Source: Minisyncoccota bacterium
Lineage (GTDB): Bacteria; Patescibacteriota; Minisyncoccia; JAHIHE01; JAGLIN01
DNA length: 41,359 nucleotides
NCBI GenBank assembly: GCA_028690055.1
Contig: JAQVBZ010000016.1
Span: 1-41,359 of the forward strand
Direction: 5' to 3'
Of this stretch, positions 33,881-41,359 are shown one piece after another (the first letter of the stretch is position 1; every line of letters starts with the position of its first letter). Below the pieces are notes generated by a model. The model searched no databases. It saw nothing but the letters and a program-made list of their open reading frames with translations, and was not told the origin of the DNA. The position numbers and the translations under genes are program-made.

Positions 33881-35513
33881 CTTTGTTATCCTTATTTTCT
33901 AAAAGTTTCTTCATTACAACCCCTGCGCCACGGCTCTCAAAAAGCACGACGGAGTCTGCGCCCAATCTTTTTTCAACCTCTTTTTTCATTTTATCAAAAT
34001 CTTTCTCAAACACAAAATGACATTTCTGATATTTTTTTCTTATTTCCTTATCTTCCTGCTGTAAAATAAAAGCAAAATGACACACATCATCGGTTTTCTT
34101 CCAGATTTTCTGATGAATCTCCTTCGAATTCTTACCCAGTTCATCAATACCCGGAAAAACCAGAATTTTTTTATATTCAGGATAAGCGTCTTCCATATAT
34201 TCCAGTGCTGCGACCACGCCGGTGGGGTTGGCACTGTAATGATCGTCTATAAAGACGGCCCCCTTCACACCTTCCTGTTTTTGCATCAGATAGCTGCTCT
34301 TGATTGCGATCTTAGCCACCGCCTCACTTATTTGCTCAAGTGACATTCCAAGTTTCTCCGCAACGATGATAGCCGATAATAAATTCTCGATATAATGTTT
34401 ACCCAAAATGTTTACCCGGAACGCCGTGCCTTTATATTCAAACTCGACGGCGTCAGGCTCAACTTTTACATTTTCTGCCAAGTTTCCGGAAGAAATCGTT
34501 ATATCTTTTACATTATATCCGGATTTAGGCTTCATATTCTCCGCCTGTTCGCTGATGACCGCAAAACCGTCTTTGGGTAGACCGTGAATCAGCTCGAACT
34601 TAGCCCGTTTGGTATTCTCAATCGAACCGAAAAGGTCAAGGTGTTGCTCATTGAGTCCTGTGACAATACCGGCAAAAGGCAAAGCTAAACTGCAAGTTGC
34701 CTTGATTTCACCTATGCGATACGCCCCCATCTCGCAGATGAAATAGTCATAATCGTCATTAACATCTCTCAGAATAGTATTCGCCACGCCCATATCCGTA
34801 TTATTATTCCCCGAGGTTTTTACCACTTTAAATTTCTGCGACAAAATGGCATACAAAAATTCTTTCGTACTGGTCTTACCAAAACTTCCTGTGATTCCGA
34901 TTGTTTTCACCTTCTTCAACCCCGCCATCTTAAGCCTTGATTGAGCTTTAATCTTATTTTTCTGGTAATTGGATATCGGCGTAACTATCAAAATCGCCAA
35001 AAGGAGAAAAAAGGGAATCAGAATGCCAAGCATCAAAAGATAGAAAGCAAACAGGATAAAGAAATCCGCACTATAAATTATCTCGACCGATTGCAAAAGT
35101 TGAGAAATCGAAAAATACACAAAAACCGCAAAAAGCATAAAATATATCACTGTGATCAGGACAATCTTGCCAGTAGGCTTCGGTCTTATGAAAGAGCGAT
35201 GCTTGATACCGATTATGAGCTGAAAAAAAGAATAAAGAAAAACCAGGGGGGCGACGCCACCCAGAAGCAGGACGAAAAAAACCGCAATAAAGCGGGCTGT
35301 CGCGGGAAAAAGCAAGCCAAGCAAGATAAAAACACCCAATACCAAGCTAAGATCGGAAAAGTTCACTCTCGAATTCCCCCGCACGTGCGACTTCATCCTG
35401 TCCAAACGATATTCCTTTATCTGAAAAAACCACAAGAAAGACAAAGTATCTTTCAAAAATTTTACTCCGAAAAGTATCAGAGTTACTAGGATCAAGATTT
35501 GGATATTAGTCAT
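33873..35513 (-). CDS. murF: MurF-type ligase with N-terminal membrane domain
   Basis: MurF adds D-Ala-D-Ala to UDP-MurNAc-tripeptide. The Mur-ligase core starts near residue 200: P-loop GSFGKTSTKE at about 208, SGNNNTDMGVANTIL, FICEMGAYRIGEIKA, VTGLNEQHLDLFGSIENTKR, and VFIDDHYSANPTGVVAALEY, the last diagnostic for MurF. The C-terminal domain has VFPGIDELGKNSKEIHQKIW. The first ~195 residues contain five or six membrane helices (for example LVLGVFILLGLLFPATARFI and VLITVIYFMLFAVFVYFSIS), whereas classical MurF is wholly cytoplasmic at about 450 residues. The 8-bp overlap with the aminotransferase gene ties them together. The symbol rests on the catalytic core only. Confidence 0.85.
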   Translation of the reverse strand: MTNIQILILVTLILFGVKFLKDTLSFLWFFQIKEYRLDRMKSHVRGNSRVNFSDLSLVLGVFILLGLLFPATARFIAVFFVLLLGGVAPLVFLYSFFQLIIGIKHRSFIRPKPTGKIVLITVIYFMLFAVFVYFSISQLLQSVEIIYSADFFILFAFYLLMLGILIPFFLLLAILIVTPISNYQKNKIKAQSRLKMAGLKKVKTIGITGSFGKTSTKEFLYAILSQKFKVVKTSGNNNTDMGVANTILRDVNDDYDYFICEMGAYRIGEIKATCSLALPFAGIVTGLNEQHLDLFGSIENTKRAKFELIHGLPKDGFAVISEQAENMKPKSGYNVKDITISSGNLAENVKVEPDAVEFEYKGTAFRVNILGKHYIENLLSAIIVAEKLGMSLEQISEAVAKIAIKSSYLMQKQEGVKGAVFIDDHYSANPTGVVAALEYMEDAYPEYKKILVFPGIDELGKNSKEIHQKIWKKTDDVCHFAFILQQEDKEIRKKYQKCHFVFEKDFDKMKKEVEKRLGADSVVLFESRGAGVVMKKLLENKDNKDA

Positions 35514-35559
35514 TTTCTTGTCTCAAATTTAATAATTTCATATTACCCCCCCAACTCTA

Positions 35560-35788
35560 TGTCATACTGAGGTACTCCGAAGAACCCCGTTATATCCCAC
35601 ACAGAAATATTATTATTCTAAATATGGCAACTATAGAATCTGCCATATTTCCCAGATCCCTCATCCGAGTACGGCTTTCGGGATGACAAAGGGGTATATC
35701 GTACTGTTGTATTATATTGTATTGTATCGTATTGTATAGTATTGTTTTTCTCCCTCTCCCACCGGGAGAGGGTCGGAGTGAGGGGGAA
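35560..35788. repeat. TGTCAT...ATGACA repeat, ATTGT tract and CCCTCTCC hairpin
   Basis: 35560-35688 (129 bp) opens TGTCATACTGAGGTACTCCG and ends TTTCGGGATGACA. A low-complexity tract of ATTGT/ATCGT/ATAGT units follows at 35703-35745. 35750-35788 is CCCTCTCCCACCGGGAGAGG and GGTCGGAGTGAGGGGG. Together they fill most of the 408-bp gap; no gene seen. Confidence 0.6.
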
Positions 35789-35921
35789 TCAATAATTCCC
35801 GTCCATTGTGCGTCGCATATGATTCTGCATTTTGCCTTTCTCTCTCCTACCGAAAGAAAAATAAGATAAGGGAGAATAATAAATATTCATTATCAAACAC
35901 CGCATTAATTGTAATACATCA

Positions 35922-36788
35922 CTAAATATCTTTACAATTTTCCAAAAATATCTTAGCAAACTCTTCCGCATTATTATACACAACCGAATGATTTGCTTCT
36001 TTGATGATAAAAAGATCCGAGCCCTCAATCATATCGCGCATCAACTCCCCGTCCGCCAGCGGAGTGGAATTATCGTTTTCCCCCCAAACCAAAAGTGCGG
36101 CTATGTGTATCTTTTCTAAGAAAGGAGTTAAATCTTCGGCAAGCGCATTTTTCATGACCTCTTTCATTCGAGGACTCGCACCGTCATAATCTTTCTCTCG
36201 AACCATCACATATAAAAATTTCTTGGCATATTTTTCCAAACCTTTCAAAAGAAGTACGCGAAAGACATTTTTACCAATCTTCGACAGACAGAAAAGGATC
36301 TGCTGCTTTTGTGTAAGCGGATGTTTTATTCCCGCCGCCCCGGTCAGTACGAGTTTCTCGATATCTTCAGGATATCTTACTGCATATTTAATCGCTATCC
36401 TGCCACCGAATGAATGTCCGAGTAAAACGATTCTCTTGTTATTCTTGCTAAAAGCTTGTCCATTATTCTGAATAGCCCCCTCAATTATATTTTTAACCAA
36501 CTGAAATCCCGTTTCTCTCTGTGCAACATTTTTCACGAACTCTCTGGCAAACTCGACATAATCATCGATATTCCAATCTTCTTGTGGTTCCTCGCTTTTC
36601 CCAAATCCGGGAAGATCGGGGATATAAAATTTGAAATCACTGTCACCTTTCAAAATTTCTTCCGCAGTCGCAACATATTTATCCGAAGAGACCCCCCATC
36701 CATGCAACAAAACCACCGGAGTTTTACCGCTCCCAATTATTTTGTAGTTTACCGCAAGCTCTTTGATTTTTGTCTGTTTTTCTTGCAT
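35922..36788 (-). CDS. Alpha/beta hydrolase
   Basis: A 288-residue soluble hydrolase of usual length for the fold. The oxyanion motif VVLLHGWGVSSDKY is near residue 25, the nucleophile elbow GHSFGG (Ser) at about 125, the acid in VWGENDNSTPL at about 238 and the catalytic His in EANHSVVYNN at about 270, so the triad is complete. IPDLPGFGKSEEP fits the lip of the fold. A cap of about 60 helical residues lies between. Substrates could be esters, lactones or similar; no sequence feature decides. It is a single gene flanked by repeats on both sides. Confidence 0.9.
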   Translation of the reverse strand: MQEKQTKIKELAVNYKIIGSGKTPVVLLHGWGVSSDKYVATAEEILKGDSDFKFYIPDLPGFGKSEEPQEDWNIDDYVEFAREFVKNVAQRETGFQLVKNIIEGAIQNNGQAFSKNNKRIVLLGHSFGGRIAIKYAVRYPEDIEKLVLTGAAGIKHPLTQKQQILFCLSKIGKNVFRVLLLKGLEKYAKKFLYVMVREKDYDGASPRMKEVMKNALAEDLTPFLEKIHIAALLVWGENDNSTPLADGELMRDMIEGSDLFIIKEANHSVVYNNAEEFAKIFLENCKDI

Positions 36789-36801
36789 ATTTTTTCTAAT
36801 A

Positions 36802-36844
36802 TGTCATCTCGAAAGTCGTACTCGACCTGAGAGATCTATGAACT
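36802..36844 (+). repeat. Direct repeat left of GIY-YIG gene
   Basis: TGTCATCTCGAAAGTCGTAC then TCGACCTGAGAGATCTAT. About 85 percent identical to 37238-37276 in the same orientation. The GIY-YIG stop codon follows at once. Confidence 0.7.
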
Positions 36845-37222
36845 TTATTTATCTTCTCGCCCTTTATAATTAGCCCTAAACTCTTGAATAATTCCTTGAA
36901 TTTCCCTTTCGCCAACCCCCGAATCTTTAAATAACTTGATACTCAAATCATCGGAATTGGAATTTAAATTCCTTACCAACTCCATCTTCTTTTTCCTACT
37001 CCATTTCTTGATTTCTTTTTCTCTTTCCAGAGCACTATATACATTATCAGTTTGTTCAAAGTAAATAAGATATTTTAGTTGATATCTTGTCGTAAATTTA
37101 CAACCTAGACCATTTTTATACTCTATCATCCTTCTAAGAAGATTATTCGTAAATCCCACATAATAAACGGTTTTGAGATAATTGGTCAAGATATAAGCAT
37201 GGAAATGATATTCTTTCTGCAA
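36845..37222 (-). CDS. GIY-YIG nuclease, single domain
   Basis: A 125-residue protein of the UPF0213-type GIY-YIG group. The domain fills most of the chain: AYILTNYLKTVYYVGFTNNL (the GIY/YIG equivalents AYI and YVG), RRMIEYKNG (catalytic Arg region), LIYFEQTDNVYSALEREKEI with KKWSRKKKMELV (catalytic Glu region). The C-terminal ~25 residues (DSGVGEREIQGIIQEF) are extra. It lies exactly between two related 40-bp direct repeats (36802 and 37238), and a TGTCAT...ATGACA element is next door. Relatives include homing endonucleases and repair nucleases. The layout suggests a small mobile unit. Confidence 0.88.
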   Translation of the reverse strand: MQKEYHFHAYILTNYLKTVYYVGFTNNLLRRMIEYKNGLGCKFTTRYQLKYLIYFEQTDNVYSALEREKEIKKWSRKKKMELVRNLNSNSDDLSIKLFKDSGVGEREIQGIIQEFRANYKGREDK

Positions 37223-37237
37223 AGGGTTACCTTATTT

Positions 37238-37276
37238 TGTCATCTCGAAGAAGTACTCGACTGAGAGATCTATAGA
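37238..37276 (+). repeat. Direct repeat right of GIY-YIG gene
   Basis: TGTCATCTCGAAGAAGTACT then CGACTGAGAGATCTATAGAC. Pairs with 36802-36844. A third, weaker copy (CGAAGCTCGTACTCGACTG) is at about 38706. Confidence 0.7.
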
Positions 37277-37295
37277 CTGTCTAAACATCCTAAAA

Positions 37296-37376
37296 TGTCA
37301 TGCTAAGGTATATTATATCCCCCAGTAATAATATTCACAGATTTCTCTCTCCGCTATCGCTACATTCGAAATGACA
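37296..37376. repeat. Short TGTCAT...ATGACA repeat
   Basis: An 81-bp element beginning TGTCATGCTAAGG and ending ATTCGAAATGACA. It fills the gap between the GIY-YIG gene and serS. Confidence 0.55.
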
Positions 37377-37396
37377 ATAAAAAATGTTTTTCAACT

Positions 37397-38647
37397 TTAC
37401 CCAATTCTATCTTTCCCAAAAATAGGCCTCAACACTTCCGGAATGATCACACTGCCGTCTTCTTGCTGATAGTTTTCCAAAATAGCGATCAGCGGCCTGT
37501 CTGAAGTTCCGGTGTTATTTATCGTATGTACGAATTGCTTCTTGCCTTGATCATCCGTATAACGGCAATTGAGCCTTCTTGCCTGAAAATCCGTATCGTT
37601 ACTGCAAGAATTGGTCTCACGGAATCTGTCCTGTCCCGGCAACCAAGCTTCGATGTCATATTTCTTGGCATTCGGTGCGCCGATATCCCCCGAACACATA
37701 TTGAGCACCTGGTAGCAAAGCCCCAGCGACTGCAAAAATTCCTCTGCGTATGCCAGAAGTTTCTCGTGCCATTGCCAAGATTCCTCCGATTTGCAGAAAA
37801 CAAACATCTCAATCTTATTGAATTGATGTCCACGGAGAATTCCTTTCATATCTTTTCCATAAGTCCCCGCCTCACGCCTGAAACAGCTGGAATACCCCAT
37901 ATATTTTTTCGGTCCATCGCTAAAATCCAGATTTTCATTCATGTGATATGCCGCCAAGGCTACTTCTGCAGTCCCCACCAAAAACAAATTATCGTCGTCG
38001 GGATTGACCCGATAAATCTCGTTTTCGTCCGCCGGGAAAAATCCCGTGCCGTACATCGCCTCTTCGCGCACCAGCATCGGCACAATCATCGGAACCAAAC
38101 CCTTATTCGCATAAAAATTAAAAGCATATTGCATCAGCGCGAATTCCAGTCTTGCCAAATCGCCCCTCAGGTACCAGAATCTCGACCCCGAAACCTTGGC
38201 TCCTCGTTCGCTGTCGATCAAATCTTTCACACTCTCGATATCGAAATGTTCTTTCGGTTGAAAATCAAATTTCGGTTTTTCCCCGACAGTTCTTACTACC
38301 ACATTGCCCGACTCATCCGGACCGATCGGCACACTCTCATGTGTGATATTGGGGAGCGCCAAAAGTATCGCTTTGGTTTTTTCTTCCAAATCCTTAAGTT
38401 CCGGTTCCATTTCACCGATAGCAGCTTTTATCTTCTGCATTTCTGCAATCAATTCCTCGTTCCTGCCGGTTTTCATTTTATCGCTGGCTTCATTTTGTTG
38501 CTGGCGCAAAGCTTCGACTTTCTGCGTCAATCCTCGCTTTTTCTCATCCAAAGACAAAAAGGAATCCAAATCGATTTTCATATTCCGTCTTTTGATTTCC
38601 TCCTTAACCCTCTCAGGGTTTTCTCTTATGAATTTTGTATCCAACAT
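37397..38647 (-). CDS. serS: Seryl-tRNA synthetase
   Basis: A class II synthetase that charges tRNA-Ser. At 416 residues it is full length. The N-terminal tRNA-binding coiled coil spans about 30-105 (EKKRGLTQKVEALRQQQNEA). Motif 2 is CFRREAGTYGKDMKGILRGH (ATP-binding Arg in FRRE), followed by QFNKIEMFVF. Motif 3 is NNTGTSDRPLIAILENYQQE, with its Arg at PEVLRPI downstream. TAEVALAAYH and the serine-pocket FRETNSCSNDTDFQARR are present. The start MLDTKFIRENPERVKEEIKR is canonical. Single gene between repeat-filled gaps. Confidence 0.98.
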   Translation of the reverse strand: MLDTKFIRENPERVKEEIKRRNMKIDLDSFLSLDEKKRGLTQKVEALRQQQNEASDKMKTGRNEELIAEMQKIKAAIGEMEPELKDLEEKTKAILLALPNITHESVPIGPDESGNVVVRTVGEKPKFDFQPKEHFDIESVKDLIDSERGAKVSGSRFWYLRGDLARLEFALMQYAFNFYANKGLVPMIVPMLVREEAMYGTGFFPADENEIYRVNPDDDNLFLVGTAEVALAAYHMNENLDFSDGPKKYMGYSSCFRREAGTYGKDMKGILRGHQFNKIEMFVFCKSEESWQWHEKLLAYAEEFLQSLGLCYQVLNMCSGDIGAPNAKKYDIEAWLPGQDRFRETNSCSNDTDFQARRLNCRYTDDQGKKQFVHTINNTGTSDRPLIAILENYQQEDGSVIIPEVLRPIFGKDRIG

Positions 38648-38696
38648 ATTTGATTATTATGCTTATTATATTACTTAAGAAAAATACTCACTGATT

Positions 38697-38910
38697 TGTT
38701 ATTACGAAGCTCGTACTCGACTGCAAAATCTGTAAAATGCCCGAAACTCTGCAACGGTTATCCCTAAAAAACTTTATTGCTGTGTGTTATTTTCCCCAGA
38801 TTCCTCAATCGCAGTAGCTCATTTCGGAATGACAAATAAATAGTTTTTTACGATAATCGTGCACAATCTCGTCCCCTCTCCCATCCAGAGAGGGTCAGGG
38901 TGAGGGGGAA
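38697..38910. repeat. TGTCAT-class repeat plus CCCTCTCC hairpin
   Basis: 38697-38834 begins TTATTACGAAGCTCGTACTC (left end diverged) and ends CATTTCGGAATGACA, with CCAGATTCCTC before the end. 38871-38910 is CCCCTCTCCCATCCAGAGAG and GGTCAGGGTGAGGGGG. Together they fill the serS-lysS gap. Confidence 0.55.
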
Positions 38911-38941
38911 CGATGGCAATCTCTATTTTGTTATTTAATTC

Positions 38942-40438
38942 TTATTCCGCTACTTTATTCCCTTCATTCTTCTCCTCCACCGTCTTCGGCTTCATCATCG
39001 GGAAGAAAACAACATCGCGGATATTCTCCTGATCAGTCAAAATCATCAGCAATCGGTCTATTCCCACCCCGAATCCCGCTGTAGGCGGCATACCATATTC
39101 TAATGCTTCCACAAAGTCCTCATCAATCATCTGTGCCTCCTTGTCTCCTGCTTGCCTCAGCTCTTCCTGTTTCAAGAATCTATTCCGCTGATCAATCGGA
39201 TCATTAAGCTCTGAAAAACCGTTTCCCACTTCCGCGCCTGCAATCAGAACTTGCAATCTTTCCACCTTATTAGCGTCATCCTCCTTACTCTTAGCAAGCG
39301 GAGAAATATCTAGCGGATGATTTATAAGGAAGCAGGGCTGGAAAAGATTAGGTCGTACCAATTTCTTATAGAGCTGATCGATGAGTCTGCCCCTGCCCGC
39401 CGCAGGATCGGGCTTTATACCTTTTTCTTTTACTAATTCCTGCATAGTTTCTTTGGTAGGATAAAGATCGATATCTACCCCGGATTCCTTCAAGATGACT
39501 TCACGATAATCCACGCGCGGCCAAGGAGCCTGAAAATGCAGAACCTGCCCCTGGTACGGAATATCCAATGTACCGAAAGTCTTCTCGATAATCGTCGTGT
39601 AAAATTTTTCCACAAAATCCATCAGTTCCTCATAATCGGCATAGGCCCAATAGAATTCCAGCATCGTGAATTCCTGCAAATGCTGAGTTGAGATACCTTC
39701 GTTGCGAAACACACGTCCCAGTTCGTATATTTTCTCAAACCCTCCGACCATAAGCCGCTTGAGGTGCAATTCCAAAGAAATGCGCAAGAAAAAATCAATA
39801 TCCAGTTTATTGTGATGAGTGACGAAAGGCTCCGCTTCCGCTCCTCCCGGCACGCTCTCCAAAACCGGTGTCTCCACTTCCATAAAACCATCCACATTCA
39901 AAAACTCACGGATATTATTGATAAAAGCGGTGCGAGTAACAAAAAGCTTGCGCACGTCCTCATTCATTATCAGGTCCAGATGACGCTTACGATAACGAGT
40001 CTCCTCATCGGTAAGCCCGTGCCATTTCTCCGGCAGAGGCAGAAGCGACTTGGTCAGTATCTTGTAGTCATTGATATGTAAAGTCTTCTGCCCTTTGTTG
40101 GTCGTAAAGAGAAATCCGCTCGCCTCAATAAAATCTCCCATATCAAAATTCTTGATAAAGTCATACTTCTCATCACCCAGAGTGTCCTTGTGAAAAAACA
40201 GCTGCAACCTCCCGCTCTGATCCTCGATGTCAGCAAAGGACAAAGCCCCATGTGTACGAAACGTACGCAATCTGCCTGTGACGGCGATAGGCTCCTTACT
40301 CTCGGATAAAGTATCAAAATCTTTCAAAGCGTCGCTGATAGTCTTGGTTCTCTTGGATTTGGAAGGATAGGGATTAATTCCCGCACTTTTGATCCGCTCA
40401 AGCTTCTCCAGACGAGCCTGTTTCAATTCATCTAGCAT
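38942..40438 (-). CDS. lysS: Lysyl-tRNA synthetase (class II)
   Basis: Charges tRNA-Lys. At 498 residues it is full length. The N-terminal OB fold lies at about 50-140 (VTGRLRTFRTHGALSFADIE). Motif 1 is GFMEVETPVLESVPGGAEAE, motif 2 is LGRVFRNEGISTQHLQEFTM and motif 3 is GFGVGIDRLLMIL near the C-terminus. AGAEVGNGFSELNDPIDQRN is the lysine-pocket region. The start MLDELKQARLEKLERIKSAG is the family's. The gene follows a terminator for the orphan gene upstream, so it has its own promoter, which I could not identify with confidence. Confidence 0.98.
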   Translation of the reverse strand: MLDELKQARLEKLERIKSAGINPYPSKSKRTKTISDALKDFDTLSESKEPIAVTGRLRTFRTHGALSFADIEDQSGRLQLFFHKDTLGDEKYDFIKNFDMGDFIEASGFLFTTNKGQKTLHINDYKILTKSLLPLPEKWHGLTDEETRYRKRHLDLIMNEDVRKLFVTRTAFINNIREFLNVDGFMEVETPVLESVPGGAEAEPFVTHHNKLDIDFFLRISLELHLKRLMVGGFEKIYELGRVFRNEGISTQHLQEFTMLEFYWAYADYEELMDFVEKFYTTIIEKTFGTLDIPYQGQVLHFQAPWPRVDYREVILKESGVDIDLYPTKETMQELVKEKGIKPDPAAGRGRLIDQLYKKLVRPNLFQPCFLINHPLDISPLAKSKEDDANKVERLQVLIAGAEVGNGFSELNDPIDQRNRFLKQEELRQAGDKEAQMIDEDFVEALEYGMPPTAGFGVGIDRLLMILTDQENIRDVVFFPMMKPKTVEEKNEGNKVAE

Positions 40439-40513
40439 AATATTCAGGTTATTATAATACTTAATTATCTTACTATTTTACGCGGCATAAGTCAAAAATA
40501 AGCGCATCGGTTC

Positions 40514-40551
40514 AAAAAAAATGGGAGAAGTTTTTATACAAAATCTTCCCC
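40514..40551 (-). terminator. Terminator of the 189-residue gene
   Basis: On the minus strand GGGGAAG pairs with CTTCTCCC (one bulged T) across a 14-base loop and is followed by ATTTTTTTT. It lies about 25 bp after the stop at 40575. Confidence 0.65.
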
Positions 40552-40574
40552 TCGCCCATAAGGCCCTTAAAAGC

Positions 40575-41144
40575 TTAACATAAAATATTTGTTTGAAAGG
40601 ACATCCTTCCGGAAGAGATTGCTTCAACCAAAAAAATTTCTTTCCCACCGTTTAAGAAGATATCTTCTCTAAATGCTTTCAAGAAAGATCTTGCCTCTAC
40701 TTCTTTCAAAAAGTAAAGCTGCCTTTCGAAAGAGCTATGGGAGCTAAGGACACAGAGACAAGAATAAAAGCTCCCATTAGGATTTTCCCGGCAGACCCAA
40801 AAGACTTTACCTCCTTTAAAAAAATCAAAGGTCAGTTCTCCGATCGCCTCCAATGCCCCAAGAACGGCGTTAATAAGTTCAACTGTTATAAAAACCTCCT
40901 GATTTTCACCCTCTATTCTTACAATTTCGCTTTGGTCATACTTTGCAAAGGCTCTTTTTAATAGCCTTAAAAAGAAGTTCCAATTCAGCCCCTCTTCTTC
41001 ATTGAAAAGAGGTCGCAAAAGCTCTCTCATAGTTTCTTTGGGATACGGCCCTTTGTATGTCTTGGTGAATAAATCAACATACATTTTAACCAATAATCCT
41101 TCTAATTTGGCAGAAGTTCCAGGTATGACACAATTTTGTTTCAT
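40575..41144 (-). CDS. Orphan protein of unknown function
   Basis: A 189-residue soluble protein that I do not recognise. The first half is helical (LEGLLVKMYVDLFTKTYKG, WNFFLRLLKRAFAKYDQSE); the second half is mixed alpha/beta (VFWVCRENPNGSFYSCLCVL, KEVEARSFLKAFREDIFLNG). No membrane helix or motif. A good ribosome-binding site AAAGGA precedes the ATG by about 10 bases, and a terminator follows the stop, so it is a stand-alone expressed gene. It lies between lysS and an IS end, so it could be cargo of an accessory region. Confidence 0.65.
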   Translation of the reverse strand: MKQNCVIPGTSAKLEGLLVKMYVDLFTKTYKGPYPKETMRELLRPLFNEEEGLNWNFFLRLLKRAFAKYDQSEIVRIEGENQEVFITVELINAVLGALEAIGELTFDFFKGGKVFWVCRENPNGSFYSCLCVLSSHSSFERQLYFLKEVEARSFLKAFREDIFLNGGKEIFLVEAISSGRMSFQTNILC

Positions 41145-41242
41145 TTTATCAGAATCCTTTCATTTGTTTTTATTGACTTCCTTTATTCTTTTCACCAGTT
41201 TCGACTATTTTCGTTATTTTGTCAACTGAAAAACCTTAAATT

Positions 41243-41333
41243 CTATTCTGAAGTGCAATTCCCTTTTAAACAAAAGACATCTCGTTTGAGGTATAATAGT
41301 TACGTAGAATAACTAATCATTAACCCTAACGAA
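41243..41333 (+). mobile_element. Left end of an IS30-like element
   Basis: ATTCTGAAGTGCAATTCCC at about 41243 resembles an IS30-family terminal repeat (TGAAGTGCAA core). A TATAAT -10 box lies at 41292-41297, without a good -35, followed by the transposase start at 41334. The rest of the element is beyond the window. Confidence 0.45.
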
Positions 41334-41359
41334 ATGTCTTACCAACATCTTACCTTAAA
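41334..41359 (+). CDS. IS30-family transposase, first codons only
   Basis: ATG TCT TAC CAA CAT CTT ACC TTA reads MSYQHLTL, the typical opening of IS30 transposases (MSYxHLTxEER). Only eight codons and two bases are in the window, so the call rests on this short match, the preceding -10 box and the terminal-repeat-like sequence. Confidence 0.5.

Noticed and set aside
37526-38653. A 375-codon plus-strand open frame opposite serS
   Set aside because: It mirrors serS codon structure, has no family resemblance, and the minus-strand product is an unmistakable full-length SerRS.
8255-38910. Intergenic repeats as a CRISPR array
   Set aside because: The repeats are scattered over 30 kb with no regular spacing or spacers, and no cas gene is present.

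Overview
The window looks like chromosomal DNA from a Candidate Phyla Radiation (Patescibacteria) bacterium, probably a Parcubacteria-type lineage. This is inference from gene style and family mix: compact, mostly leftward operons; a reduced set of information-processing genes; and large Lys/Glu-rich proteins without recognisable domains beside a TraG/VirD4-like ATPase. TGA is used as a stop in at least two genes (the 1327-residue protein and the DegT-type aminotransferase). There is no sign of UGA recoding as in Gracilibacteria, so the standard bacterial code applies.

Left edge (1-2750): the 3' part of a serine-recombinase gene runs head-on into tRNA-Trp and overlaps it antisense. This is the layout of an integrated element ending at a tRNA 3' end. 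A NUDIX hydrolase, ribosomal protein L33 and two tandem tRNA-Thr genes follow. Positions 2791-5968 hold a leftward operon rpsB-tsf-PSP1-TPR with its own promoter and a roughly 150-nt structured leader. The 800-bp gap to rpmE holds two back-to-back promoters and a short reading frame broken by an amber codon. rpmE and prfA then run rightward.

Positions 8255-19980: a 265-bp inverted-repeat element, uvrA, a two-gene membrane pair (unknown 3-TM protein and VIT1/CCC1-like protein) flanked by related direct repeats, a CvpA-CAP fusion with a Na/Pi-cotransporter-like protein, a large surface-anchored DUF11-like protein, an MFS transporter that seems to lack its first helix, and tRNA-Gly.

Positions 20007-30191: seven co-directional genes centred on a TraG/VirD4-like ATPase. 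The rest encode charged, mostly helical proteins of unknown function, including a 1327-residue protein with a duplicated domain and a 54-residue protein whose gene overlaps its neighbour. I consider this the best candidate in the window for an undescribed apparatus.

Positions 30333-35513: an envelope cluster of a membrane-embedded MurF, a DegT-type aminotransferase overlapping it by 8 bp, a FemAB-type peptidyltransferase carrying a nine-base G tract, and FtsQ. An alpha/beta hydrolase, a GIY-YIG nuclease gene sitting exactly between two related ~40-bp direct repeats, serS, lysS and one orphan gene follow. The window ends in what looks like the left end of an IS30-family element.

A striking feature is the density of short dispersed intergenic repeats. 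Elements bounded by TGTCAT and ATGACA, CCCTCTCC/GGAGAGGG hairpins, and TTAAA-centred palindromes occupy most non-coding gaps. No CRISPR array, rRNA gene or replication origin was seen.
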